Below are positions 27,484-36,375 of a DNA stretch of 64,000 nucleotides, piece by piece. Where the stretch lies: the NCBI RefSeq assembly GCF_014199335.1, contig NZ_JACIJI010000010.1:1-64000 (forward strand), written 5' to 3'. The DNA comes from Stakelama sediminis. GTDB lineage: Bacteria > Pseudomonadota > Alphaproteobacteria > Sphingomonadales > Sphingomonadaceae. The first letter of the stretch is position 1. Each line of letters opens with the position of its first letter. The notes beneath the pieces are model-generated. The model searched no databases. It worked only from the letters and a program-made list of their open reading frames with translations, and was not told where the DNA came from. A program made the translations under genes and the position numbers.

Positions 27484-29322
27484 TCAACTGCAGCCGTTCA
27501 AACCTGCGCTTGCGCTTGTTTCTGATATCCGATCTCCGAAATAGTTATATTGGTAACAGGTCCAGAGAGTCCGAATTTGTCCTGTTCCATCGGCTGCTCG
27601 CCTACCGACCCCACGCAGCAAGAGATTGTTAGGACCGGAGCTCGGACCGTAATCATAGTCGGTTCGGATCTCATCCCCAGTGTTCGTACAAGGCACGTAG
27701 GTGCGGCAGGTGGACGTTCTTGTTAACAACGAAATTGGAGATCCAGCAGCAACCGGATTACCGGACGAGTCCAGCACGTAGGCCGTCCTCATTGTGTACG
27801 TATATGTCGTAACTGGTCGCACCGCCCCAGTAGAAGACGCGGGCCCGGTTTCGGTCACCACCTGACCTCGCGAGTTATAGGTGAAGTCAGTTCGGTAGCC
27901 CTTCGGATCGATCACAGCTTGCGGCAGATTGCAGGTCGCTTGGGTCGATTGGCTACATGAAGAGGGGTAAATATACTGCGTTATCAAGTCATCTTCTTCA
28001 ATGCCCGACTTAGAATGTTTAATTACATAAGTAACGTTATACCTAGTGTCGAACTTGTATTCGACCCGATTACCTTCAGGGTATGTGACGCCTGAAATAT
28101 CGCCCCTGTCGTTCTGTGAAAATTCGGTAACCCTTGAAAGAGGGTCCTCAACATAATGAAGGTTTAGACTGGCAGACGGCCACATAGGCCCCAAACTGCT
28201 GGAGTACGCCAATTGTATGGGCTGACCATCGACTATGGATTGTATCCTGACACTATGCCCAGCAGCGCCCCCCCAAGAGCCGTTGGGATTATACGAATTG
28301 ATGTAGTTAACCGTGAGGTCATTGGTCTTGATCTGGCTGACCAAAATCTCATCATGAGAAACCGAGTCCGGCGTACCATATCGGGAATAGGATATTTCTA
28401 TCGTTCCCTTTACAGCAGCACCGCTTATCCGTCTTGGGTAGTAGTAGGTCCAGGATGGACCGTTGCACTTGGGCGTTCCGGGCGTCGGATTGTAAACGCA
28501 GGCAGGCTCACCATCGAAAGCAGTGATACCTGTAAAGTCAACTGAAGTTGTCTCGCCGGCAGCATTGCGCAAAATCATTTCATCTTGCGAAGACCCGGCC
28601 ACCGAAGCAGATCGGCTTTCCTCCAGGTTTTGGCATAAATGCGACGTGTCGCTGTCACAATAGTCTCGGGCCAAATTAATTGCTTGCGTAATATTCCCAG
28701 ACGTCCTCAAAAGGAAACCGAAATTATTTCGCATAATAGGTATTGGAGAATTCCCCGGATCCACTCCAACCTCCGAGGCCCAGCCCCATACTTCCCTGCC
28801 GTCCGGGTAAATTAGCTTGTTGTTCTCAATTTTTAATCCGTATTTATTGGTAAATACGAGCCCATTTGCCGATTGCGTAAGCGTCGCACCGGTATTGAAT
28901 TCAGCCTCGTATGGATCCGACGAGCCGGAGAGCCGTCGAAATGTCATGCTGCCACCGGGATACCAGTATGTCACATAATCGTAGAATCTGTAGACATATT
29001 GCGGATCTCGAACTTGCGATCGAGATCGCACTCCAAAAGACGCCTGCGGAACAAGCTCTACGCCGTTTTGCGGAGCATAAGTGCGGGAGAGAGCGGAATC
29101 CCCCGCCCCGCCGATAGAAATCAAAGGAACCGACAGGCCACCGTAGCGACCGGAGTGCAGCTCTACGCCGAATTTACCCAAAACAGGATGCTCGATTGGC
29201 GGTGGCAGATGCTGCGCGACTGCCCCCGAGGGCACGAGAGCAGCGAACACCGGAACGCCCGCAAACCACCTTCTCTGAACAAAGACCAAATAGAAAGTCC
29301 GAAACAATTCTTCTGCTAACAT
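27484..29322 (-). CDS. Rhs N-terminal half (separate exported subunit)
   Basis: A 612-residue protein from the ATG at 29322, preceded by G-rich GAGGGGCGGGG. A signal peptide-like N-terminus ends near SGAVAQ. The mature protein starts like Rhs proteins (HPVLGKFGVELHSGRYGGLS) and includes YD repeats such as VEYKFDTRYNVTYV and YRTDFTYNSRGQVV. It ends at GDRISETSASAGLNGCS, exactly where the unsplit Rhs at 48445-52590 continues into SPDPDGSG. The companion half follows 69 bases downstream. The pair resembles the TcB/TcC division of Tc toxins, but each half carries its own export signal. Confidence 0.75.
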   Translation of the reverse strand: MLAEELFRTFYLVFVQRRWFAGVPVFAALVPSGAVAQHLPPPIEHPVLGKFGVELHSGRYGGLSVPLISIGGAGDSALSRTYAPQNGVELVPQASFGVRSRSQVRDPQYVYRFYDYVTYWYPGGSMTFRRLSGSSDPYEAEFNTGATLTQSANGLVFTNKYGLKIENNKLIYPDGREVWGWASEVGVDPGNSPIPIMRNNFGFLLRTSGNITQAINLARDYCDSDTSHLCQNLEESRSASVAGSSQDEMILRNAAGETTSVDFTGITAFDGEPACVYNPTPGTPKCNGPSWTYYYPRRISGAAVKGTIEISYSRYGTPDSVSHDEILVSQIKTNDLTVNYINSYNPNGSWGGAAGHSVRIQSIVDGQPIQLAYSSSLGPMWPSASLNLHYVEDPLSRVTEFSQNDRGDISGVTYPEGNRVEYKFDTRYNVTYVIKHSKSGIEEDDLITQYIYPSSCSQSTQATCNLPQAVIDPKGYRTDFTYNSRGQVVTETGPASSTGAVRPVTTYTYTMRTAYVLDSSGNPVAAGSPISLLTRTSTCRTYVPCTNTGDEIRTDYDYGPSSGPNNLLLRGVGRRAADGTGQIRTLWTCYQYNYFGDRISETSASAGLNGCS

Positions 29323-29616
29323 TACCCCGCCCCTCAATATCCGTTACTTTTTTCAAAACTCGATTATACAAAATAATACAAGGCATTCGTCTTCAATGTT
29401 TTGCATAATTATTTTTGACGATAAGTCTTCTCGAATTACGCAGCCTGCCGCTGCGAAAGTACATTACAACCTAATTTTGCGGCAGCGCTGGTAAAACGCC
29501 TTAATATTTTGACATGGAGAATGATACAGTAGTGCACTGCTGGAAGGCCAACAGAACTCGAGAAGACTCCACCTTTGCAAACAGAGTTAACGCAGCGCCA
29601 TTCACGATAAGGCCAC

Positions 29617-29958
29617 TTACCGCGGACAAACCATTCCCAGTTCGGTTTGCGTGCAGTTACCGCCGGTTCCCGGAGTACCGGGATCCAGGCCAGGGCCACC
29701 GCCTGGCGGCAAAGATCCACCACCAGAACCCGATCCGCCACCACTAGTGCTTGAAACGCCGGTGATTTTCACGTTGGTGCGGTTGTCGGCCTTGTCGTGG
29801 CTATACTCGGTCTTCACATTGTTGTTGACCGCGCCGCTATGCTCGACCACCACCAACCGCCCTTGGGCATCATAGGTATAGGTCACCGTCTCTGCCGCAA
29901 ATGCCGAACTCACGTTCGCCAGCGCGATCGCCAGAGCGCTCGCCATTACCATGCGCAT
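29617..29958 (-). CDS. Small exported single-YD-repeat protein
   Basis: A 113-residue protein from the ATG at 29958 (an in-frame GTG lies 6 bases earlier), with signal peptide MRMVMASALAIALANVSSAFA. One YD hairpin follows (VTYTYDAQGRLVVVEHSG, then EYSHDKADNRTNVKI), then a Gly/Ser/Pro linker and a short CTQTELGMVCPR tail. It lies upstream of the split Rhs pair on the same strand with a 294-base gap. Three relatives occur in the window. Its function is unknown; a cap, seed or adaptor for the Rhs shell is one possibility. Confidence 0.7.
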   Translation of the reverse strand: MRMVMASALAIALANVSSAFAAETVTYTYDAQGRLVVVEHSGAVNNNVKTEYSHDKADNRTNVKITGVSSTSGGGSGSGGGSLPPGGGPGLDPGTPGTGGNCTQTELGMVCPR

Positions 29959-30145
29959 TATCACATTGCCCCCCTTCGTCGCAGCTTTCCCGACTGAAAC
30001 AATATGCCATTAGATCGCCACGACCGATCCAGCACAAGCTATAATGACAATTTCTCGTCCATTCCCGATCTTTTACATCCCGAGCAGAACCCTTCGGGGA
30101 ACTCAATGTCTTCCGCAGAGCAGCAAAAGCAAGCAAATCGGACAC

Positions 30146-30177
30146 AAAAAGAGGGCTGACTACACGCACGCGCCCTC
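30146..30177 (-). terminator. Rho-independent terminator after the 82-aa YD gene
   Basis: The arms GAGGGC (30151-30156) and GCCCTC (30172-30177) are followed on the minus strand by TTTTT. It lies 9 bases downstream of the leftward gene ending at 30186, so that gene is transcribed separately from the YD gene at 29617-29958. Confidence 0.75.
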
Positions 30178-30185
30178 AAACTCGA

Positions 30186-30434
30186 TCAGCTCAATGGGAT
30201 AATTGTAAAACCGTTGAGAGGAACCACAACAATTTTAGGCGCACAAGACGCAGAAGACTTCACCGTGTCGCGATTTCCCGCTTTATCATAGCTATACTCC
30301 ATCTGCGCACCAGCGCACCTGCCGCCGTTCAGCGATACGGCCGTGAGACGCCCCAACGCATCATACTCATAATTTTTAGTCTCCTGTCCTGCAGCCAACG
30401 CCGCGGGCAGCAAGAGCGTTACCAAAAGCGACAT
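30186..30434 (-). CDS. Very small exported single-YD-repeat protein
   Basis: An 82-residue protein. The ATG at 30434 has an excellent ribosome binding site (AAAGGAGGAATTC). Signal peptide MSLLVTLLLPAALAAGQ; one YD unit (NYEYDALGRLTAVSLNGG, EYSYDKAGNRDTVKS); short hydrophobic tail KIVVVPLNGFTIIPLS. It ends with its own terminator. An IS3 element begins 87 bases upstream and may have cut it off from its original neighbour. Confidence 0.7.
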   Translation of the reverse strand: MSLLVTLLLPAALAAGQETKNYEYDALGRLTAVSLNGGRCAGAQMEYSYDKAGNRDTVKSSASCAPKIVVVPLNGFTIIPLS

Positions 30435-30585
30435 GAATTCCTCCTTTGCCGAAAATCGCAATTCGTTGATTTCTGCACCGATGCCTCCCGACGAAGCAAT
30501 GCCTTTTCCACCGGGTTTACTGAGGTGGTGCCGGTTTTCTGGACAGGATGCTAAGCTAATCCCGACCTGATGGAATGGCACGGAA

Positions 30586-30870
30586 ATGAAAACGACAAGG
30601 AAGCGCTACAGCGCGGATTTTAAGGCGAAGGTGGCGCTGGAAGCGATCCGAGGTGACCTGACGCTGGCGGAGTTGGCCGCGAAGCACGGTGTCCACCATA
30701 CGATGATCGCGGCATGGAAGCGGCAAGCCATCGGCGGGATGGCGGGCACGTTTTCTGGGGCGAGCGACGCTGCGAGGGCGGCCAGTGAGAGCGAGGTTGA
30801 AAAGCTGCACGCCAAGATCGGGCAACTGCTCGTGGAACGCGATTTTTTAGCGAAAGCCTCCGGTCGATGA
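30586..30870 (+). CDS. IS3 OrfA, HTH transposase subunit
   Basis: A 94-residue protein: YSADFKAKVALEAIRGDLTL and AELAAKHGVHHTMIAAWK form the IS3-type helix-turn-helix, then a leucine zipper-like end (EVEKLHAKIGQLLVERDFL). Its stop overlaps the orfB start (ATGA). The heptamer T TTT TTA at 30843-30849, in the right phase, permits a -1 ribosomal frameshift to make the OrfAB fusion transposase. Confidence 0.9.
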   Translation: MKTTRKRYSADFKAKVALEAIRGDLTLAELAAKHGVHHTMIAAWKRQAIGGMAGTFSGASDAARAASESEVEKLHAKIGQLLVERDFLAKASGR

Positions 30871-31757
30871 GCGTGGCGCGGAGGCGGTCTATGATCGAAC
30901 CTGCTCACCACCGCCTGTCGATTTCGGCGCAATGTCGCCTGCTCCAGATAAGCCGCTCGTCCTATTACTACGCCCCGGTGCCGGAGAGCGAGGAAACGCT
31001 GGCGCTGATGACAATGATCGACGAGACCTTCATGGAGTGCCCTTGGTATGGCAGCCGCCAGATGGCGCGGCACCTGCAGCGAGCAGGCCACGCGGTCGGT
31101 CGGCGCCGGGCGCGGCGGCTGATGGCGAAGATGGGGCTGACGCCGATCTACCAGCGGCCGCGAACCAGCGATCCCCACCCGCAACACCGCGTCTATCCGT
31201 ATCTGCTGCGCAAACTGGTGATCGACCGGCCCAACCATGTCTGGTGCGCGGACGTGACCTACATCCCGATGCGGCGCGGCTTCCTTTACCTGGTTGCCAT
31301 CATGGACTGGGCGACGCGCAAGGTGCTGGCCTGGCGGCTGTCGAACACGATGGATGCCGGCTTCTGCGTTGCGGCGCTGGAGGAGGCTCTGGCCCGCTAC
31401 GGCAGGCCGGAAATCTTCAACACCGACCAGGGCAGCCCATTTACGTCGCAGGCCTTCACCAGCGTGCTGCGTGATGCCGAGGTGCGGATCAGCATGGATG
31501 GCCGGGGCCGGTGGATGGACAATGTGTTCATCGAGCGCCTTTGGCGCTCCCTCAAATACGAGTGCGTGTATCTGCACGCCTTCGAGACTGGATCGGAGTT
31601 GCGCGCTGGCCTTGGTCGGTGGATCACCTATTACAATCATCACCGTCCGCACTCGGGCCTTGCCGGGCGCACCCCCGGCGAGGCCTATCGGCGGATCGGA
31701 CAATCAGACCATGGGGGGCATGCCCCCCATGGTCTGATGATCAAACAGGCGGCATAA
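30867..31757 (+). CDS. IS3 OrfB, DDE integrase
   Basis: A 296-residue protein with an HTH_21 segment (HHRLSISAQCRLLQISRSSYY, shared by relatives) and the rve integrase core: WCADVTYIPM, FNTDQGSPFTS and IERLWRSLKYE supply the DDE triad. The -1 frame is open upstream to the slippery site in orfA. The last 20 codons include a 36-bp perfect palindrome. Confidence 0.9.
   Translation: MSVARRRSMIEPAHHRLSISAQCRLLQISRSSYYYAPVPESEETLALMTMIDETFMECPWYGSRQMARHLQRAGHAVGRRRARRLMAKMGLTPIYQRPRTSDPHPQHRVYPYLLRKLVIDRPNHVWCADVTYIPMRRGFLYLVAIMDWATRKVLAWRLSNTMDAGFCVAALEEALARYGRPEIFNTDQGSPFTSQAFTSVLRDAEVRISMDGRGRWMDNVFIERLWRSLKYECVYLHAFETGSELRAGLGRWITYYNHHRPHSGLAGRTPGEAYRRIGQSDHGGHAPHGLMIKQAA
31703..31738. repeat. 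36-bp perfect palindrome in the IS3 right end
   Basis: The left half is ATCAGACCATGGGGGGCA and the right half its exact reverse complement, with no spacer. It lies inside the end of orfB. The second IS3 copy has the same structure with one compensated base pair. Confidence 0.85.
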
Positions 31758-31893
31758 ATGACAACCGGGATTAGCTTAACTTAGCCGCCAAACTGTCCAA
31801 GAAGGCGGGACCACCTCATTAAGGGACGAGGCGTAGCTCCGGTAATTGAGGAAGAAGTCAAACACGAATTACGCCCTTGTTATTCAATAAACA

Positions 31894-32172
31894 TTAAAGC
31901 TGAAGGCCGTTTTTGCTTTCCAAGACGAGATTATGAGTGACAGGAACATCACCTCCCAACCTCCAATAGCTTACTAGAATCTCAGTGATTTTACCAGTAT
32001 CATCGGTTTTATACTGATATGTTAAATTTGGAAGATAAGGATCGTTCATTCCGGTCGAAGGATAAGCACTTCGGGTTCCCGCTCCCCACCACCCTCCACA
32101 TTTATCAGCCCAGGCATTGACCACTGTCTTGTCAGAATAAGACGCAGCTCGGAGAGCATTTTTTGAGCGCAC
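31894..32172 (-). CDS. Hypothetical fragment behind an orphan Rhs tip cassette
   Basis: 92 residues from a GTG at 32172. The frame is open further up to the stop of the preceding immunity-like gene (VDCSIPKLSCIQAGAQVFV), so the true start is unclear or it is a remnant. Content such as NAWADKCGGWWGAGTRSAYP and YQYKTDDTGKITEILVSYW looks like a secreted globular domain. It is AT-richer than the chromosomal genes around it. No family recognised. Confidence 0.4.
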   Translation of the reverse strand: MRSKNALRAASYSDKTVVNAWADKCGGWWGAGTRSAYPSTGMNDPYLPNLTYQYKTDDTGKITEILVSYWRLGGDVPVTHNLVLESKNGLQL

Positions 32173-32235
32173 AAAAACTTGCGCCCCTGCTTGAATACAA
32201 CTGAGTTTAGGGATAGAGCAATCTACAATATTCCC

Positions 32236-32451
32236 CTACGTATAGGCCACATCCTGTGAAGGATGCGGGCCTTGCTCAGCGGGGTGCCCAATATAAAACT
32301 TATCACCTATTATGACAAAGAAGTAGGGATATTCTCTATCTGCATAAACGATATCTCCTTTAACATCAGCCATACTGTCAAACTTTGGAGAATCGCTTTG
32401 TATGGCACCTGCCAATCCCATGGCAACGAATAGAATATTTTCAAAAATCAT
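32236..32451 (-). CDS. Small putative immunity protein for an orphan Rhs tip
   Basis: A 71-residue protein: a hydrophobic N-terminus (MIFENILFVAMGLAGAIQS) that could be a signal peptide, then YADREYPYFFVIIGDKFYIG. Its ATG overlaps the stop of the toxin-tip fragment by four bases (ATGA), the classic arrangement of toxin and immunity genes. Family not recognised. Confidence 0.55.
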   Translation of the reverse strand: MIFENILFVAMGLAGAIQSDSPKFDSMADVKGDIVYADREYPYFFVIIGDKFYIGHPAEQGPHPSQDVAYT

Positions 32452-33024
32452 CGGTACCTCCGCCCAAATATCTTTAGCGCAACCCCATTATAAGGATTTT
32501 GATGGGCTGACGGACTCAAGGGGATTCCACCAAGCGCTCTGATTTCTCCTGGTGTCTGATGAATACCCTCGTGAAGGAACTCAACCGTCATTTGATCCAT
32601 CGTTCCCAAGCCAGGCCGAGAATCAAGAGCTCCCGCATAAATGCGAAGATCGCCAGGATTCATACTCATTTTCGCATCGCCTATCCGAGAATCTAAGCTG
32701 ACGTTATTTGGGTCTACTGTCGCCGTCGCGCTAGCAAGATTCGATGCGATCTCGTTTCCAGTAACATTGAATGGTTCAACACCATCAACCTTGACTTGGA
32801 ATTTTGTGTCACCCGCTTGGGCGGCAGCGTTCGCGGCGTTAGTCATTGCGCTTTCCGCCTTAGCATAATCCTTATGATCGTCTGCCGTCGCAGCACGATA
32901 TTGAACTTTGTTGTTTTCGTCCTTGTAAGCAACACGATCGATTTGACAGGAATACGCGCCCTCACCGTTTTTGGTGCAAGACATCCCAGTGGGGTCTTTT
33001 CCATTGACGGGATCGTTTGCGACA
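32448..33024 (-). pseudogene. Orphan Rhs C-terminal tip with HExxH motif
   Basis: It begins with the last residues of an RHS core (ANDPVNGKDPTG) and has no shell before it; upstream is unrelated sequence. The roughly 190-residue tip includes VEFLHEGIHQTPGE, an HExxH metallopeptidase-like motif with a downstream Glu. It is followed by an overlapping immunity-like gene. Lying directly behind a complete split Rhs locus, it could be recombined onto that Rhs through the short shared core sequence. As it stands it has no proper start. Confidence 0.65.
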
Positions 33025-33218
33025 ACTGATCCGCTTGAGGCGGCGCTGCCATAGCGGTGCGGTTTTCCCGAGGCGGTGCAGCGGTTTACGCGCACACGCG
33101 GGACGCGGATCGGGCGGGAGGCCGGATTCGCCCTTGAGGCGGTTTTTCATGACCGCGCGAGCGGCCTTCAAAGATCAGGTGGCATCATGCGCGCGGACGC
33201 GCGCAAGGGCAAGCGGCT

Positions 33219-33320
33219 ACGGCACCGTGAGTCTCCCCACCAGTGCCGTCTGTCTCCCTAAAAAACGATGTGCAGACAATGGCTTAACCCACAGGGGGAG
33301 CCAGTCCTTTTATCTTGCTA
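33219..33320 (-). repeat. Dispersed ~100-bp element, copy B
   Basis: On the minus strand it runs TAGCAAGATA, the core CATTGTCTGCACATCG, then an ACGGCAC/GTGCCGT hairpin (arms 33243-33249 and 33219-33225). It lies in inverted orientation to copy C at 55970-56068, and the two enclose the block of Rhs and VirB genes. The 317 bases from 33025 to 33341 hold no gene other than this element. Confidence 0.65.
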
Positions 33321-33341
33321 TTTTCCTACGGCACACCACCA

Positions 33342-33761
33342 TCACATTCCCGGATACTCAAATGCATTTTCGATATAGACTACATCGCCTGACTTATCGA
33401 CGAAGACCCTGTAAATGCGTCCAAAACGGTTCGCTTTGTCAACTCCGCCATAGACTTGATACATGCGAACAATATCGCCCTCTTTTATTCGGTTCGACAA
33501 ACGGGGTTTAGGGATTTCCAAACCTTTAGTTAGGTCACCGGAAAGGGTGTAATCTAGGTGCAGCTTCTTCAACAGTCCGAGGAAAGCATCTTCTCGCATG
33601 GGGAGCTTAATCGATAGATTGTATTGCTTGTCGAAGGGAACCTCCCCGTCGTTGGCAATAATCATGCTATTTCCCCGGTCAATTTGCCCGGCATCCGAAT
33701 TATGCGTTGGGCCGCAAGCTGTCAGAAGAACTAGGCAGAGAGCGTGAAAAATCCTCATCAT
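33342..33761 (-). CDS. Lipoprotein, likely immunity factor of the second Rhs toxin
   Basis: 139 residues from the ATG at 33761, which overlaps the toxin stop (ATGA). The N-terminus MMRIFHALCLVLLTAC is a lipoprotein signal with lipobox LTAC, so the mature protein is anchored to the inner or outer membrane. The rest (for example LPMREDAFLGLLKKLHLDY and DIVRMYQVYGGVDKANRFG) is a small globular domain I cannot name. The position and membrane anchoring suggest protection of the periplasm against the tip of the preceding Rhs. Confidence 0.65.
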   Translation of the reverse strand: MMRIFHALCLVLLTACGPTHNSDAGQIDRGNSMIIANDGEVPFDKQYNLSIKLPMREDAFLGLLKKLHLDYTLSGDLTKGLEIPKPRLSNRIKEGDIVRMYQVYGGVDKANRFGRIYRVFVDKSGDVVYIENAFEYPGM

Positions 33762-36364
33762 TTCGACCCTCCACACACTTCAGGGCTGCTTTGACATGTG
33801 GGAATTTTGGGCTTCAGATCGTTGCCTGATCCGGGGCGAAGGACGCTCGTAGGAGCTTTGTCACCAGTGATTACGTTGTAAGCTGTTCCAGCGTAAGCGT
33901 TAGAATTATCAGAGCGAGGCGTGTAGTCGAGCTTTGCGTCATCAACGGCCTTGTTGAAGTTGGTCAGCTTACTCTGGGTATCTGAAAATTTGCCAGGAAC
34001 GACAACGCGACTTCCCTCAACAACCGCGCCTCCGGGTTGCTTAGTGTCATAGGACTTTGAAGCTGGTCCGAATGTTGTGACCAATTTGGAATTCTGAGAG
34101 CTGTTAGGAGAGATTGGCGCAGCCCGGTCGCTCGCAGCGCCGGAAAACCCACCCTTATATTCTGGGTTTGGCCCGCCACGGGAGACCATTGTGACGCCCG
34201 TTTCGGTGTCACGGATCACGATATATTGATGTTCGAAACCCATGCCGCCGCTAATTGGATAATACTGGAGTTGAACGATCGTATCCATCCCCGTCGGGTC
34301 TGTGCCGTTCACCGGATCGTTATTGACATAGGCATAGAGGTTGACCTGATCCTTGTAGCCGACGGGATCGGTCTGGAGGAATCGGCCGAGAGTGGGCGAG
34401 TAGATCCGGGCTTTGTAATAATACATGCCGAGATTCTTCAGCCAGGTCTGCCCGGTATAGGCGAACCGTCCATAGGGCTTGATACTCGTCGTCGTGCTGT
34501 TGCGCGGAATGCCATATTCATCATAGCTGTTGATCGCGATCGCATTACCGCTGCTGTCGGCGATCGAGACCACAGAGCCTTGATGATCCACCTGCAGGCT
34601 GCGCCGGTCCGACAGGCCCGAGCCGTTGTACCAAACCAGCGGATCGTCATCGTTCGGGCCATGAATATAGCGCGCCACCATGGTGCCCGCGCTGTTATAC
34701 TCGGCCACCAGTTGATCGCCGTCATAGAGATATTGAATAATCCCTTCCTGACTGCCCGAAGTCTGGAACAGCCGCCCGTTCGGATCATAGACCAGGGTCG
34801 CCGTCGTCGCTCCGCTTGCCGCCACCAATCGGTTCTCGGCATCGTAGACATAGGCAGTCGAGCCGTCATTGATCAGATTGCCATTGGCATCATAGCTGAA
34901 GCTTGCCGATCCGGCGGCGGTATACTGGTTCAGCCCGTTCGTCGTGTAATTGCGGTTGACGCTCACATAGCCCGGAAAGGCATAAGCATCGTTGCTGCGT
35001 GTGCGGCTGATGATCTGGCTGGCCGGATTATAGCCGAAGGTGCTGGTGACATCCTTTGCGGTGCCCGCCAGATTGTCGTTCAGGCTCGCGAGCCGCGAGA
35101 TGCCGTCATAGCCATAGCTGCTGCTGACCGCACCACGCGTATCGCCTGAAACCCTACCCTGATTGTCGTAGCTGACCGTCGCAACGGTGGTCGAACCGCT
35201 CTGTTTGATCGCGGTCAGCCTGTCGAGACCGTCATAGACATAGGTGAAGTAAACATTATCGGGAAAGGTCAGCCGCGTACGATTGCCGTCTGCATCATAT
35301 TGATAGCTCAGCGTGCGCGTATGGCCAGCCTGATTGGTGGTGGCCGAAGTCAGCCGCCCAAACCCGTCATAGACATTGGTCAGCCCCTGACCTGTTGTCG
35401 GGTCGTTGAACCGGGTGTAGGTCTGATGACCTTGCAGGTCATAGCCGTAATAAACGTTACGCGTTGTCCCTGAAGGTGAGCACGCCCCTACCTGGATCGG
35501 CGCGCACCCGTTGGGGATGTATTTCGAAACCAGCCGGTTCAACGCGTCATAGTTGTAGGTTATCGTTCTTCCGTCGCGCTTTCTCAGCGACGTCCGGTTG
35601 CCATTGGCGTCATAGCCATATTGCTCATAATCGCTTGACGATACGCTTCCCGGACTCGTCTTCGACGGGAAGTTCCATTTGGTCTGACGGTCGAACCCGT
35701 CATAGGTCATGCTCGCCTTGTTGCCATTGGCATCGATGACGCTCGTCCGCTTGCCGTTGGCGCTGTACGTATAGGTCGCATAGGCCTGTTCGAGGCTCGT
35801 CCCGACACCCTTACGGACCTGGGTCAGTTGCCCGGCGGCATCATAGACATTCTTCGTGATCCGGTCGGGGCCGTTGCTGCCCTGCGTTCCCAGCGTGCAT
35901 GCACTAGCCGGCAGCGAGCCATAAGCCGAAGGATTCATCCGCACGGCCGTGCATTGAAGCCGTCCCATGCTGTCATAGCTGTATTGCTTCAACTGATAGC
36001 TGGTGCTGCCGCTTTTAACCGTCTCAGTAAGCTTGCGCCCCATTGCGTCGTAGGTCATCGACAGCGTCTGGTTGACGCTGAGGCTCCAGCCCGATGGCGC
36101 ACTTCCCGCTGCAGGTACCGTTGCAATATACCCCTTTTCAACCTTGATGAGATTGCCGCGAGCATCATACGTATTACGCACTGCCGGATGCCTCAGCGCG
36201 CCCGCCCCGTCCGGGTCCGAACTGACTGCACCGACCACCCGGCGCATCGCATCATAATAGCTATGCTTCGTATAGTCCGACGTCTGAGCAGAAACCGGCG
36301 TTGCCAGCAGCATCGGCACCGCAGCCGCAGCACCTGTCAGTGCAGGAAACCATCTCATCCCCAT
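33758..36364 (-). CDS. Rhs C-terminal half, second locus, unassigned toxin tip
   Basis: 868 residues from the ATG at 36364 (G5 tract upstream; a further in-frame ATG at 36385 would overlap the preceding gene). Signal peptide through PVSAQ, then the YD shell starting DYTKHSYYDAMRRV. The core ends at LGRFLQTDPVGYKDQVNLYA and NDPVNGTDPTGM near residue 692. The tip contains GFEHQYIVIRDTETGVTMVS and later DNSNAYAGTAYNVI, which faintly resembles the permuted NlpC/P60 layout (His first, then a NSN turn), but no catalytic Cys is seen. It is closely related to the half at 24757-27414 except in the tip. Confidence 0.85.
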   Translation of the reverse strand: MGMRWFPALTGAAAAVPMLLATPVSAQTSDYTKHSYYDAMRRVVGAVSSDPDGAGALRHPAVRNTYDARGNLIKVEKGYIATVPAAGSAPSGWSLSVNQTLSMTYDAMGRKLTETVKSGSTSYQLKQYSYDSMGRLQCTAVRMNPSAYGSLPASACTLGTQGSNGPDRITKNVYDAAGQLTQVRKGVGTSLEQAYATYTYSANGKRTSVIDANGNKASMTYDGFDRQTKWNFPSKTSPGSVSSSDYEQYGYDANGNRTSLRKRDGRTITYNYDALNRLVSKYIPNGCAPIQVGACSPSGTTRNVYYGYDLQGHQTYTRFNDPTTGQGLTNVYDGFGRLTSATTNQAGHTRTLSYQYDADGNRTRLTFPDNVYFTYVYDGLDRLTAIKQSGSTTVATVSYDNQGRVSGDTRGAVSSSYGYDGISRLASLNDNLAGTAKDVTSTFGYNPASQIISRTRSNDAYAFPGYVSVNRNYTTNGLNQYTAAGSASFSYDANGNLINDGSTAYVYDAENRLVAASGATTATLVYDPNGRLFQTSGSQEGIIQYLYDGDQLVAEYNSAGTMVARYIHGPNDDDPLVWYNGSGLSDRRSLQVDHQGSVVSIADSSGNAIAINSYDEYGIPRNSTTTSIKPYGRFAYTGQTWLKNLGMYYYKARIYSPTLGRFLQTDPVGYKDQVNLYAYVNNDPVNGTDPTGMDTIVQLQYYPISGGMGFEHQYIVIRDTETGVTMVSRGGPNPEYKGGFSGAASDRAAPISPNSSQNSKLVTTFGPASKSYDTKQPGGAVVEGSRVVVPGKFSDTQSKLTNFNKAVDDAKLDYTPRSDNSNAYAGTAYNVITGDKAPTSVLRPGSGNDLKPKIPTCQSSPEVCGGSK

Positions 36365-36375
36365 CGCTCGCCCCC

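Larger units (their letters stand above)
30521..31818 (+). mobile_element. IS3-family insertion sequence, intact copy
   Basis: 1,298 bp. The ends form imperfect inverted repeats: TGAGGTGGTGCCGG at the left, and TGAGGTGGTCCCGCC when the right end is reverse-complemented, followed on both sides by a TT(T/C)TTGGACAG-like block. It carries orfA and orfB with full DDE residues. No 3-4 bp target duplication is visible at the flanks (TAC before, TTA after), which suggests rearrangement after insertion. A second, decayed copy lies at 62180-63466. Confidence 0.9.

Noticed and set aside
30518..31821. Target-site duplication around the IS3 copies
   Set aside because: Flanks read TAC/TTA and TAG/GAC; neither these nor crossed pairs match.
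32975..33095. Extension of the orphan tip frame to an upstream start at 33095
   Set aside because: The added residues are unlike Rhs and derive from unrelated upstream sequence, so the fragment is treated as a startless cassette.
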